This document shows positions 10,480 to 21,503 of a DNA stretch of 64,000 bases, piece after piece; the first letter of the stretch is position 1; the number at the start of each line of letters is the position of its first letter. The translations under genes were made by a program, and so were the position numbers. The notes under the pieces were generated by a model. That model was not told where the DNA came from. It made no database searches and saw only the letters and a list, made by a program, of their open reading frames with translations. Source of the stretch: Medakamo hakoo (taxonomy: Eukaryota > Chlorophyta > Trebouxiophyceae > Coccomyxaceae); the NCBI GenBank assembly GCA_026636295.1, contig CP089450.1, forward strand, positions 868,001 through 932,000. The letters run 5' to 3'.

Positions 10480-10601
10480 GCGTCGAGCCGGGGGAAACGC
10501 AGAGTGAAGAAGAAAAGGAAAGCACCGCGTCGGCGCAGCACCCACAGTCGCGTTTCTCTCTTTCGTGCCAACTCGCAGCGGTTGACACACTGTTCACAGC
10601 G
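10480..10601. promoter_or_regulatory. 122-base divergent promoter, TPR gene / WDR74
   Basis: This is the space between two start codons pointing apart. It must hold both core promoters, or these overlap the genes. No TATA box is visible; A-rich sequence lies near 10510-10520. Confidence 0.45.
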
Positions 10602-12401
10602 ATGGCGCCGCTCCGCGTCCTGGCCGCCGATGAGCTGGGCATCCTGCGAGGTGAGTGGCCGTGGGGCTCCATCGCGGCGGCGCTGTCGGCTTCCCTTGTT
10701 CGCCGGCGGCGGCGCAGCGCGACGGCTAGCCGTCTCAACGCTCCTTCCTCCCGCCGCGCCCTCCCTCACACCACGCCCTCCCCTGCCCCACACCATGCCA
10801 CACACGCAGCTGTCGAAGCCAAGGATGTGACCGCCGTCTCAGACCTGGAAGCCAAGGATCGATGGTGCGTTAGCTGGTGGTGGGGGTGTGTTGCCTTTCT
10901 TTCTTTTTTTTCCTCGGCTTGCCGCCCATGTGCGTGCGCTCCCTCACGCTCTCTCCCTCCGTCAACGCAAACAAACAGGGGTGAAGCCTCCGCCTCGCAC
11001 GCCGTGTCCGCCGTCGCCCTGGCCCTGCCGTCGACCCAGTGGGAGGCGGAAGGTGAGGAGGATCGGGAAAGGGGGAGGGAAAAGCGCGCCAAGCCAATTT
11101 CGCTGCCCCCCCGCCGCTCGCTCAAAACCAGCATCTCCCATCCGCCAAACACAGCTCCCGCCGTCCTGGCCGTCGGCCGGGCGTCCGGCGCCATCGACCT
11201 GGTCTGCGCGCACACTGGCCGCCCCATCTCCCCGGCCATCCCTCCCCCGCCTGCGTCCCTGGGCGCAACGGCGGAAGCGGTGGCCGCGGCCGCCCGACGC
11301 GCGGCGGGCGGCGACCCGTCTGGCGCCGCGCCCACCAACGACGCGCCTCCCCCGCCGTCGGCCGTCGCCGGCCTTGCGTTCGTGCACACGGCAGCGGGCA
11401 CGGGCGCGAAACACCTGCCCCTGCTCGTCACGGCGGCGGCGGGTGGGGCCGTGCGTGCGTTCGCGCCGCCCGCGCCGCTGGCGGACCTGGTGCAAGGCGC
11501 GGACGGACTGTCTTCGTCCGCCTGGACGCTCGTCTCTAAATTCACTGTGCCGCCGCACGTCACGGCGCTGGCTGTCGACCCGTCGTCCTCCCCGCCCTCC
11601 ACCCGCGTTGCGTTCACTTTCCGCGGCACGGAGCCGGCTGTGTGGGATTTGGCGTCGCGCGAGCCGATTTTTGAGGCGCGCGGCGCGAAGCCGGACAGCC
11701 TCGGCATTGTTGAGCGCCCGTGGGGCACGGCCGTCGCCTTCCTGCCGGGCCACGGCGGCCACCTGCTGGCCGTCGGCACGGTGACGGGCAAGGTGCGGCT
11801 GTACGACCCCCGCCACGGCAAGCGGCCGCTCGCCGTCGTGGAGGTCGCCGCGGGCGCGGCCGGCTGTTCGACCGTCGGCGCCGTCCCGTCCCGCGTCTCC
11901 GCCCTGGCGCCGGACCCCGCCCACCCGCACTGGGGCCGGCTCTGGGTGGGCACGGCGCGCGGCCTGCTGCGCTGCGTGGACCTGCGGGCCAAGCGGGTGG
12001 AGGGCGTGTTGAAGGGGCCGACGGGTGCGGTGCGGGCGGTGGCCGTCCACCCGACCCAGCGCCTGGTCGTCTCTGCCGGCCTGGACGGCTGGGTCCGCGT
12101 CCACCACGCGGAGAGCCGGGCCCTGCTGGGCGCCGCGTACGCCAAGCAGGCCCTGACCGGCGTCGCTGTCTGCCCTGCGCCGCCCGGGTGCGGCGCCGCG
12201 CCGGAGCCGCCGCCGCCGACGCCCGACGCCAAAGCCCTGAAGAAAATGAAAAAGCGCGAGCGGACGACGCCCATCGCGGGCGAAGTCTTCCTGAAGAAGA
12301 CGCGCCGGGAGAAGAAGCTGGAAAAACGGCGGAAGAACAAGAAGAAGGCCGCGGCCAAAGCGGCCGGGCGCGGTGGTGGGAAACGGGTCGCGGCGGAATG
12401 A
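10602..12401 (+). CDS. WDR74: WD40 ribosome-biogenesis protein WDR74/NSA1
   Basis: Exons are 10602..10650, 10810..10864, 10979..11052 and 11155..12401, giving 474 residues; all phases close. The start MAPLRVLAADELGILR resembles the first WD strand of NSA1/WDR74 proteins. Later blades include VRLYDPRHGKRPLAVVEV, then LLRCVDLRAKRVEGVLKGPTG and LVVSAGLDGWVRVHHAESR, in the order seen in WDR74. The tail is a lysine/arginine-rich nucleolar-type segment (KKLEKRRKNKKKAAAK). In the family this protein joins pre-60S particles with Rix7/NVL and is released before nuclear export. The central region carries Ala/Pro-rich insertions. It shares a 122-base divergent promoter with the TPR gene. Confidence 0.85.
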   Translation: MAPLRVLAADELGILRGEWPWGSIAAALSASLVRRRRRSATASRLNAPSSRRALPHTTPSPAPHHATHAAVEAKDVTAVSDLEAKDRWCVSWWWGCVAFLSFFSSACRPCACAPSRSLPPSTQTNRGEASASHAVSAVALALPSTQWEAEGEEDRERGREKRAKPISLPPRRSLKTSISHPPNTAPAVLAVGRASGAIDLVCAHTGRPISPAIPPPPASLGATAEAVAAAARRAAGGDPSGAAPTNDAPPPPSAVAGLAFVHTAAGTGAKHLPLLVTAAAGGAVRAFAPPAPLADLVQGADGLSSSAWTLVSKFTVPPHVTALAVDPSSSPPSTRVAFTFRGTEPAVWDLASREPIFEARGAKPDSLGIVERPWGTAVAFLPGHGGHLLAVGTVTGKVRLYDPRHGKRPLAVVEVAAGAAGCSTVGAVPSRVSALAPDPAHPHWGRLWVGTARGLLRCVDLRAKRVEGVLKGPTGAVRAVAVHPTQRLVVSAGLDGWVRVHHAESRALLGAAYAKQALTGVAVCPAPPGCGAAPEPPPPTPDAKALKKMKKRERTTPIAGEVFLKKTRREKKLEKRRKNKKKAAAKAAGRGGGKRVAAE

Positions 12402-12468
12402 GTGGTGGGTGGGGGTGGTGTAGGACAAAATTCCTGCGCGCTGGCTCTCACCTCGCTCTTGCTCTCTT

Positions 12469-15400
12469 TTACTGGCTCTGGCTATCCGGCACGACCTCTT
12501 CCTGGGGGCTGGCCGCCGCGGCGGAAGGCGCCGGCGAGGGCGACGGCGGCGGCGGGCTGATGGGCTGGCCCGGAGGCGGGAGGGCCGCAGGCAGGCCACC
12601 ACCATCCTCCCCACCGCCGGCGCCGTCCCACGACAGCCGGCCCAGGCGTGGGACACGCAGGGCGCCCGGCAGGGCGCGGGGCGGCGGGCCGCCATCGTCG
12701 CTGGAGCGGATGGCGGGCGCGGGCGCGGTCGCCGGGCGCGGCGGCGGCGGCGGCGGTGGCGAGGCCGCCGCGACGGGCGGCGGCGGGCTAGCCGGCCGGC
12801 CGGCCGCGGCCGCGACCGCGGCGAGCGGCAGGTCGTCCTCCGCTGAAAAGGTGGACTGCGACGCCCAGGCGGCTTCGGCGGCGGGTGGAACCGCGGCGGG
12901 CGGAGGCGGCGCGGGAGGAGCCGCCGCCGGCGCGCCGGCGTGTCCGCCGCCCCCACCACCGCCGCCACCACCACCGGGGGTGCTCGCCCGGGCGGTGGCG
13001 GCCGCCGCCGCAAACAGGGCGGCCAGGGGCACGTCCTCGTCGTCGCTGTCGACGCCGTCCTCGTCTTCAGACGACGGACCACCGCCGCCACCACCACCGT
13101 CTCCACTGCGCCGCTCGCGGCGGGCCGCGAGGCGGACGGCCCGGCGCGCTGCACGCCGCGCGTCCCTGCCCTCTCCTCCAGGCGCGTGCGGCCGCGCCAC
13201 AAACTGCGGCCGCGCGGCTTCCACCTCCGGCTCAAAGCGCACCGGGGCACGGCGTTCCCGCACCGGCGCCGCGGGCACGTAGCGCGCCGCGTTGACGGGG
13301 CGGACGGCGGCCCGGGCGTCCCAGGCAAAGGGCAGCAGGGCGGCCGCTTCTCGGGTGAGGGGTGCGGGGAAGGCGGCCGGCGGCGGCGGCGGCGCAGCCG
13401 GGGGAGGGGGCGAGGGCGCGGCGGCCCGGGCCGGGGGTGGCGGCGGGACCGGCTCCGCGCCGGGCGCGTCCCCTGCGCCCCCTGGCTGCGGCGCCCCGTC
13501 GTCCTCCGTCTGGGTGGACGGCAGGCGGCGCGGCGGTGCGCGGCCACCCCCACCCGCACACACCGCCACCGGCGAAGGAGACCGGGAGCGCGGGGACGGA
13601 CTCGGCGACGCAGCGGGGGAAGCCGGCGACGCCTCAGGCCCGGGCTCGGGCGCGGGCGACCGGGCGCCGCCCCACCGGGCGGCGGGAGGCGTGCGGCCGG
13701 CGCCGGCCTCGACGTCAACCATCGTGCGGGCGCGCGCGCGGCGCGCGTCGTGCGCGTCGTGCGCTGGGGAGCCGCCGCCGCGCCCGCCGCCGCCGCCCCC
13801 TCCTCCTCCGGCCGCGGACCCGCGCTTGCGGCTGCGCAAGTCCGCTAAAGCCGCCGCCCCACGGGCCGACACGCCGCCCGCCCGCCCCGCCGTGGACCGC
13901 CGCCCGTCCTTTACCTCGAAAAACGCGCCGGCCCGGTGGCGGTCGCGCACCGCGTCGCCCGCGAACGCGCCGGCCCGCAACTCCTCCACTTCACGGCGCA
14001 GGGCGGCCGCTTCGTCGTCGTCGTCACCCTCGTCCAGGCGCATGCCCGGGTCGTCCGCGTCCGCGCCGCGGGCGAGTTCGGAGTCCGAGGCGGAGTCGGG
14101 CGCAAGAAACGCGTCTTCGTCCAGGAGGTCGTCGTCGTCGTCGTCGTCGCCGGGCGATTCCGTCGCGGTCGCTCCCGTGCGTTGGGTGGGCAGGAGCGGG
14201 GAGGCGGTGCGGGCCCGGACGCGGCGGCGGCGGTGGGCGGCGGCGGCGGCGGCCTCGAGTGGTGGGGAGTGCGAGCGCAAACGGTCGTGGTGGTCGCCAC
14301 CGCCCGGCCCGCCCGGCTCGCTGTCCCATCCACCGCCGCCTCCGTCGTCGTCCATCAGATCGGCACGCTCGTCATCATCGGCGGGCCGGGCGCGGCGGCG
14401 GGCGGGCGCCGGGCGCGACCGCTGCCGCGGCGGCCGGTGTTGCAGCGGCGGCGGGGAGGGCTGCGGCGGCGGCACGCGCGGCAGGGCGTCCGACGGCAGC
14501 GCGGCCGGCCCGCGCTGCCAGGGGCGTGGGGCCAAGTCCAGGGCCCGCACCTGGGCGACCGCCGCGTCCAGGGCGGACCGGGCGGCGGCGGTGGACGGGG
14601 AGTGGACGCGTGGTGCCGCCCCGCTCGACGACCGGCCTCCGCCACCCCCCTCGCTGCCGTCTTCTCCGTCGTCCGTGTCGCTCTCGCCCAAGTCAATGCC
14701 CGCCGGCTCGCCGGCGCCCCAGTAGTTGGGTCCGTCCGGGCGGGAGGTGGGCCCGCCAGCGGGCGGGCGGGCCCGGCGGCGGCGGGCGGGCTGGGGCGGA
14801 GCGCGCGAGGCAGCGGCGCCGCCGCCACTGCCACCCCCACCGCCACCAGCCGCCAGAAAGATCGGGGCGATCTCAGCGCCGATGGGAGCGGCGGCAGTGG
14901 GACCAGGAGGCGCCGTCCGGCGTGGTTGGCCGGGAGCCCGTGGTCGGGGCGCAGCCAGCGGGCGCCGGGCGGGAGCTGGGCGGGGCGGCGGCGCGAAATC
15001 GTCATCGCTCTCCCCATCCGGCCCTTCGTCCCCACCCTGCCGCCGCCCTGCCGCCGCCGCCGCCGCCGCGAACACGGGCGCGACCGCGGGCGCGGCGTGT
15101 TCTGCCGGCCAGGGCTCTAATCCCGCCGCCGCGTCCGCACCGCCGCCGCCCGGGCCGGCGGCCACGGACGCAGCGGCTGCCGCGGCCGCGCTGCCGCCCG
15201 GCCCGCTCGCCCGCACCAGCAAAAACCCGCCGCCGCCGTCCAGCCGTTTCAGGGCGGCGGGCGGGCCCGCAGCAGCGCCCGGCGGCGTCCACCGGGCCGC
15301 CAGCGCCGCCGCCTCGCCAGGGCCCAGCCCCGCGCCTTCCAGGGCCGTGAGGGAGGGGAGGGCGGCTGCGGCCGCGGCCACGCCATCCACCACGCCCTCG

Positions 15401-16417
15401 CCCCACCGGCCGCCAGCGCTGGCGCTGCTTGGGCCGGCGGGGCCCAGGGCCAGGGCCCGCAGGCCAGCGCAGCGCGCGGCTGACCCGGCCGCCGCGGCCA
15501 CGTCCGCGCCACGCCCAGGGCCCGCCCGCACCGCGCGGAGTGAGGCCAGGCGGGGCGAGTTGGCCAGCAGGAAATCGCCCCAGTCACTCGCGGCCGCCCA
15601 GGACAGGGCCGGGTTGTCGGACAGGTCCAGGCGTTCCAGTTGGGCGGTCAGGGCGGGGGCCAGGGCCAGGGAGCGCAGGGCGTCCGGGCCCAGGCCGACG
15701 TGCGTCAGGGCCAGGCAGCGGAGAAAGGAGCCGTGGCCCCACAGGCGGTGGGAGAGGCGGCGCAGGCAGGTGAGGGCGTCGAGGGCTGGCGGTGGGGGCG
15801 CACTCCCCGTGTTCTGCGGTGCTAAGCGGCCCGGGCCGCGCAGAGCCAGGGCGTGCATGCGGACGGGCGCGATCGGGCCCCGGCTGTTGGGTGTTGATGG
15901 GAGGGAGAGGGTTCAGCGCGGTGTGTTTTGTTTTTTTTTTCAAGTGGGGCGCGCGGCCGAAAACGACAGCTCGGTCGAGCAAAAGAAAAACTCACCCGCC
16001 CAGCAGGGCCGCCAACACGGCCGTCGCGTGCCCGCCTTCGGCTTCCTCTTCAGCCGTGCCTGTCAACCCCGGCAGGGTCAGGGCCAGGGCCGCGCCGTGC
16101 GGCGGGCAGGGCGGCGGCGCGGACGTCGACGGCACGCAGAGCGGCGCGGGAATGGACGCCAGTTCGCGGACCAGGGCCGGGAAAGGAGCTAAACCCCTCG
16201 CTTCGGCGCCTTCAGCGTACGCGGTCGCGACCGGGTGCGCCACTTGCGAGGCGGACAGCCAGGGCTCGGACGCCTGCGTGTTGGGCTGGTGTTGCTGCGA
16301 ATGCGAGAGCACCGCCAGCCGCGCCTCGGCCGCCTTTTCCGCCGGCGTCGGCTGCTGCGACGCGTCCGGCGCCGCTGCGGCCAGGGCCGCCAGGAAGTCG
16401 TTCTCGTCGTCGTCCAT
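12469..16417 (-). CDS. Large LRR protein with long low-complexity, acidic/serine-rich regions; unknown
   Basis: Exons in transcript order are 16417..15996 and 15883..12469, giving 1278 residues. The donor GG|GTGAGT and acceptor CAACAG|C join in phase. The N-terminus [17 protein letters not shown] is acidic. Around residues 170-330 are leucine-rich-repeat units of ribonuclease-inhibitor style, such as LERLDLSDNPALSW, then LRALALGPAGPS and LTALEGAGLGPGEA. The remaining 900 residues are mostly low complexity: poly-Ala, poly-Gly, acidic Asp runs (DDDDDDDLLDEDAF) and Ser-Pro dipeptides (SPSPSPRSRSPSP). A less degenerate block lies near YVPAAPVRERRAPVRFEPEVE. The protein looks intrinsically disordered, with many possible phosphorylation sites, and is probably nuclear. 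I do not recognise a family. It is real as a gene because the frame stays open through 3.4 kb and the splice closes. Confidence 0.65.
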
Positions 16418-16643
16418 GGTGTGAGGGGCGAGAGGCTCGCAACTCTCGCCCCTCGTAGAAAAAAAAAGTGTGTGTCTGTCTTTGGCCTCGCTCGTGTTTC
16501 ACACCTCCATCCACCCATCCCGTCTCTCCCACCCCCCGCGCCCCGAGCCGCCCACACCCTCCCTCCCTCAACACGCAGGCACACAGGCGCACACACCCAC
16601 ACCCACAACAGTCTCTAGCAGAACAGACGCCCGCCCCGCCCCC

Positions 16644-19600
16644 TCACTCAATCCCAAACAGCTTCTTCAGCTTGACGACCAGCACCCAGTCGTCCCGCCC
16701 CAAGTCGTCCCGGAAGTGCGTCTTGAGGACGTCGATGGACCGGCGGGAGATGCGGGAGACGATGCGGTCGTTGGCGTCAAAGTGCCGCCCAAACATGCGG
16801 GCGGACTCCACGGCGCACGTGGACTCGATCTTCATGGCGACCGCGTCGCCGCGGTGCGCCCGGTCCACCGGCTTGTGGTTGAGCTCCAGGGACGCGATCT
16901 TGCCCAGGTCCAGGCCGCCCTCCCGGGACGGCACGCACACGGGCGTGCCGACGGCCGCGATGCCTTCCTCCACTTCCACGCCCAGCACGATGGGGTCCTT
17001 CTTGTTGAAGATGCACGTCGGCAGGATCTTGAGCACGCACGGGAAGGCGGCGTGCGCCTTGGCGGCCGCCTGCTCGTCCGCCTTGCACTGGGCCAGGTAC
17101 GCCTTGAACTGGTCGAACAGGTGGTAGATGATGTCCGCCGTGAAGACGCGGACGCCCAGCTCGTCGGCCAGGGCGCCCGCCTCGCGCGTGACGGGCACGT
17201 CGAACGCCAGGACGCAGGCGAACTTGGGGACGCCACGCTCGCGCATGATGGACGCGCGCATGACGTCCCGCTTGTGGACGGGGCCGATGGCGATGCCGGC
17301 GACGGGGATGGACACTTCCGGCGATTTCAGGAACTCGAGCAGGGCCTCCAGCGAGCCCAGGGTGGACGCCTGCGCGCACACGCCGTCGCCCGTGCGGTCG
17401 ACGGACGCGAAGATGTCGTGCATGTCCTCCATCGCCTCGGCTTTCAGCGCGTCCACGTCGTCGCCCTTGCCCAGGATCAGGAGCTGGGTGCCGGCGACCG
17501 CGCTCTCCAGGCCGTGGGCGGCGATCTTGACGCCCTGGGCGGCCTGGACGGCCTTGTGGTGGACGTACGACCCCTTGACGCGCAGCTCCTTGAGCGGGTG
17601 CGGGGTGAGCAGGGAGCGGACGGTGGCGACGAGCGGGCCGTGCAGGCCGCACGCGACGACCGTGTCGCCCTCGCGCAGCGTGCCGTTGACCAGGACGACG
17701 TCCACGGTCGTGCCCAGGCCCTCGATGACCTTGACCTCCAGCACGGTCGCCTGCGGCTCGTCCACAAACTTCAGGCGGTCCGCCATGCGGGTCTGGGTCA
17801 GGCGGACGAGCAGGGCCAGCAAGTCGGCGACGCCCTCGCCCGTGATGGCGCTCGTCGGCACGATGTTGACGTACTTGCGCGGGTCCGGGTTGGCCCAGTA
17901 CGGCGCGACGTTGAGGCCCTGCTCGTTCAGGGCCAGCGTGGCGGCCGCCAGGCGGTCGGCGAACTCGCGGCGGACGTGGTCGGCCTGGGCCGCGAGCGCG
18001 TCGCGGAAGCCCGCGTCGGCGACGGGGGCCCAGCCAAACAGGCGGTCCACCTTGTTGAGCGCGACGATGAACGGCGTCTTGCGCATTTTCAGGAGGGCGA
18101 TGGATTCCAGCGTCTGGGGTTCCAGGCCGTGCATGAGGTCGACGACCAGGATGGCGATGTCGCACAGGCCGGAGCCGCGGGAGCGCAGGTTGGAGAACGA
18201 CTCGTGGCCGGGCGTGTCGATGACCAGCAGCCCAGGGAGCGCGAGGTCGAGGCCGAGGCCGGACGCGGCGGCCGCCTCGGTCAGCGCCGCCCCGTCCGCG
18301 CCCGTGCGCGCGGCCTCGGCGTCCTCGGCCTGCGCACCCCCACCGCCGCCCAGCGACCGGGGACCCAGCACGGCCGTGCGGCGGGCGATGGCGTCGCCCG
18401 GGATGTACGTCGCGCCAATCTGTTGGGTGATGCCGCCGGCTTCGCCCTCCTGGACGGCGGTCCGGCGCACGTTGTCCAGCAGCTTGGTTTTCCCCGTGTC
18501 GACGTGGCCCAGAATGCAGCAGATGGGCGCGCGCAGCCGGTTCGGGTCGGCGGCGGCGCGCGCGGCCTCGAAGCGGGCGGCACGCCGGGCTTTCTGGGCG
18601 TCCACCCGGCGCTCGAGCTCCTCGTCAGTGTCCATGGATGAGAAGGACGACGCGCCGGACTCGGAGTCGGAGGCGGACTCGTCGTCGCCGTCGGAGCCGT
18701 CCTCCGAGTCTTCCCCGTCGTCTTCGGCTTGGGCGGCGGCCAGGGCCGCACGGGCGGCCGCGGCTTCGGCCGCGGCGCGCTCGCGTTCGGCGGCCGCACG
18801 CGCGCGCTCCTCCGCAGCGGCTTGGGCCGCCGCCGCCGCGGGCAGCAGCTTGACGGCCTCCGGGTCCAGGGCGTCCCAGTCTTCTTCCGGTTCGGATTCG
18901 GAGGCGGGCGCGGTGGAGGTGGCGGGCGCCTCGTCGGCGGGCGGCGGGGAGGGGGACGGGGGTTGCGGCTCTTCTTCGGCCGCCGCGCCCGCCGCGCCCG
19001 CCGCGTCGGACGTCGCCGTCGACAGCGGCGCCGACTCACCGCCCGACTTGGCCGCCGGCGCGGCCTTCTTCTTCTTCTCGTACACCGCTTTTTTCTTGAC
19101 GGGTGGGGCGGCAGACGCGCCGTCGTCGCCGCCGCCCTCGGCGTTGCGCAAAAACTGCTCGCGCACCGCGGCCAGGCGCGCGGCTTCGGCCTTGGCCTTG
19201 CCCGTCAGCAGCAGGCCCGCCTTCTTCAGCTCGGCCCGCCGCTCCTTCTGGCGCTGCTTGCGCGCCTCGGCTTCCGCGGCTTTGCGGGCGGCCTCAGCTT
19301 CCGCCTCGGCGAGCGCGGCTTCCTCGGCGGCGATGCGGGCCTCCTCCTCCGCGCGCGCGGCCGCTTCCGCCGCCGCGCGCCGTTCCAGCTCTTCCTGCAG
19401 CCGGCGCACGGCCGCGGACGGGCCCTTTTTCTTGCCGCCGCCGCCGCCGCCGCCGGCCGCGGGGGCGGGCGCGGCAGCAGGGCCGTCGTCCTCACCGCCT
19501 TCACCGCCGCCCTCGCCGCCCTCGCCGGACGCGCGCGCGGCTTTGGCGGCTTTGGCCTTGGCCTTGGCCTTGAGTTTTTTCTTTTGCGCGGCCGTCAGTT

Positions 19601-21364
19601 CCTTCGGCGCCGCGTCGCCGTCGTCGCCACCCTCACCGCCGCCGCCGTCGGCCGACGTCTCGGCTTTGGGCTCAGCAGCGGGTTTAGCAGCGGGCGCGTC
19701 CGGCACGTCGATGCCCAGCTCGGCCAGGGCGGCGTCGAGGTCGTCCGCGTCCGCCGACGGCGCGGGTCCGCCGCCCCCGCCCTTCTTCTTCTTCTTTTTA
19801 CCACCGCCGCCGCCGCCGCCCGCCGGCGGGTCGGGCGCTTCGATGGACGCCAGCAGCGCGTCGATCTCGTCGTCGCCCGTCGGCTCGGGCTCCGGCGCGG
19901 ACGGCGGCGCGGGCGCGGCGGGCTCGGGCTCCGCGCTCGCGCTCCCCTTTTTCTTCTTGTCCTTCTCCTTCTTGTCTTTTTTGTCCTTTTTTTCTTTCTT
20001 GGACGGGGGAGGAGCGGCGGCGTCGCCTTCGCCACCGCCGCCAATGTCAGCCAGCAGGGCGCCCACGTCGACGGACGAGGATTTCTTCTTGGGTTTCTTG
20101 GCGCCGGCCAGCTCAGCCGCGACAGCGGCCGCGCCGTCTGCGGGTTGGGGCGCGTCGCCGCCGCCGCCCGCCGCCATGGCCGCCAGCGCCGCCTCCACGT
20201 CCGCGGACGCTGTCTTCTTCTTCTTCTTCTTGGCGCCGGCGAGGTCTAAGGCAGAAGCCGCGTCGCCGCCGCCCTCAGCCGTCGCGAGCGACGCCGCACT
20301 CCCGTTGGCGCTCGCTTTCTTCGCGGCCTTGGCGGCGGCTTTGGCGGCTTTGCGCGCCGCTTTTTCTTCGGCGGCTAGGGCCAAGGCGGCGTCACCGAAC
20401 AGGGCGCCGGGCGGTGGGGTGGACGGGACGGCACTGCCGGGCGCGGTGCCGGGCGCGAGGCGGGCGAGCGCGCCGTCCTCGACGGCCGTCCACCCGGCGC
20501 CCGCGCCGTTGCACAGCATGCCATTGGACTGGACGCCGCGCATGTCGACGACCGTGACGGTGGTGCCGGACTCCGTCGTCGCGCCCACGGGCGCCAGCAC
20601 GACGACTTGCCCGGCCGCGATTTCCTTTGCGTTGGTGACGACGCAGACCGGGGCGGGGCCTCCCGCGTCCAGAGACGCAACAGACAGCTTGTCGGCGCCC
20701 GGGTGTTTGGCCACGTCCAGGACGAGGGCGGCGACGAGGCCCTGTTTGCGCGGGTGGGGAGTGGGGACGGGGGTGTGAGAGAGCGGAGGGCGGGCCTTCT
20801 CCTCCAGCAGCAGCGGGTCGGGCTGCGCGCACGGTCGCGCGGTGTTTCGGTCGCATCGCCCCCTCCCCGTCCCCGCCCCATCCCTCCCCGACCTCAATTC
20901 CACACACTCACCGTGCCGGAGGGAGACGCCTCAGCTTCTTCTTCTTCCTCGGACTCGTCGTCGTCGTCGTCGCCCGCGAGCGCGGCAAAAGCGGTCGCGG
21001 GTGCCCGGCGCGGTGGCGACGGCGAAGGCTCTTGCTCCGACTCGTCGTCGCCCTCCACGGGCAGGGCGAACGCCGGCGCGGGAGGCGCGGCCGCCACGGG
21101 CGATGGGCTGGCCTCCGGCTCGTCCTCGTCGGAGGGGGAGCCGCCCTCGTCGGCGGCGAGCAAGGCAAAGGCGGCGGCCGCACCGCCGCCGCCGCCTCCC
21201 TTTTTCTTTTTCTTCTGCACGGCCGCCGGCCGGGCCGGCGCGGGCACCGCGTCCGAGTCGGAGCCGCCGCCACCGCCCGCCGCCGCCGCCAGCGGGTCGA
21301 CGACCTTGTCGTCGTCCGAATCCCAGGCCGCGGCTTTCTTGCCGCCCTTCTTCTTGGGCGGCAT
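16644..21364 (-). CDS. EIF5B: Translation initiation factor eIF5B with an inserted tRNA-binding OB domain
   Basis: Exons in transcript order are 21364..20912 and 20741..16644, joined in phase 0, giving 1516 residues. The first 151 residues (MPPKKKGGKKAAAWDSDDD onward) are the Lys/Asp-rich arm typical of eIF5B. About residues 152-255 form a domain of the EMAP-II / MetRS C-terminal tRNA-binding type: LDVAKHPGADKLSVASLD, then VVTNAKEIAAGQVVVLAP, then MRGVQSNGMLCNGAG. A long charged region follows. The GTPase starts near residue 893 with GHVDTGKTKLLD, GGITQQIGATY, DTPGHES and NKVDRL. eIF5B domains II-IV run to the C-terminus LKKLFGIE. The factor joins ribosomal subunits in the cytosol in a GTP-dependent step. 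The OB domain is not part of eIF5B as I know the family. Confidence 0.93.
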
Positions 21365-21503
21365 GTTTTTTGTTGCGTTGCGTTTTTTTGTCTACCTCGC
21401 GCAAGGAGAGAGTGGAGCGCGAGAGAGGCGCGCACGAGGAGAAAGTGAGAAGCGCGCGAGTGAGAAGCGGGCGGGGGCGGCGCGCAAAGAGCTCACTCTT
21501 TCG
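21365..21503. promoter_or_regulatory. 139-base divergent promoter, eIF5B / RMI1
   Basis: This is the space between opposed start codons. It contains T runs near the eIF5B start and a GAGAG-rich stretch near 21420-21470. No TATA box is seen. Confidence 0.45.

Noticed and set aside
10962-13718. Open frame of 918 codons on the minus strand across WDR74 and the LRR gene
   Set aside because: It crosses two well-supported genes in a different frame and reads as Arg/Pro-rich noise.
17128-20778. Open frame of 1216 codons on the plus strand across eIF5B
   Set aside because: Mirror of a GC-rich gene: low-complexity Ser/Ala/Pro/Arg translation, no conserved motif. The opposite strand is clearly eIF5B.
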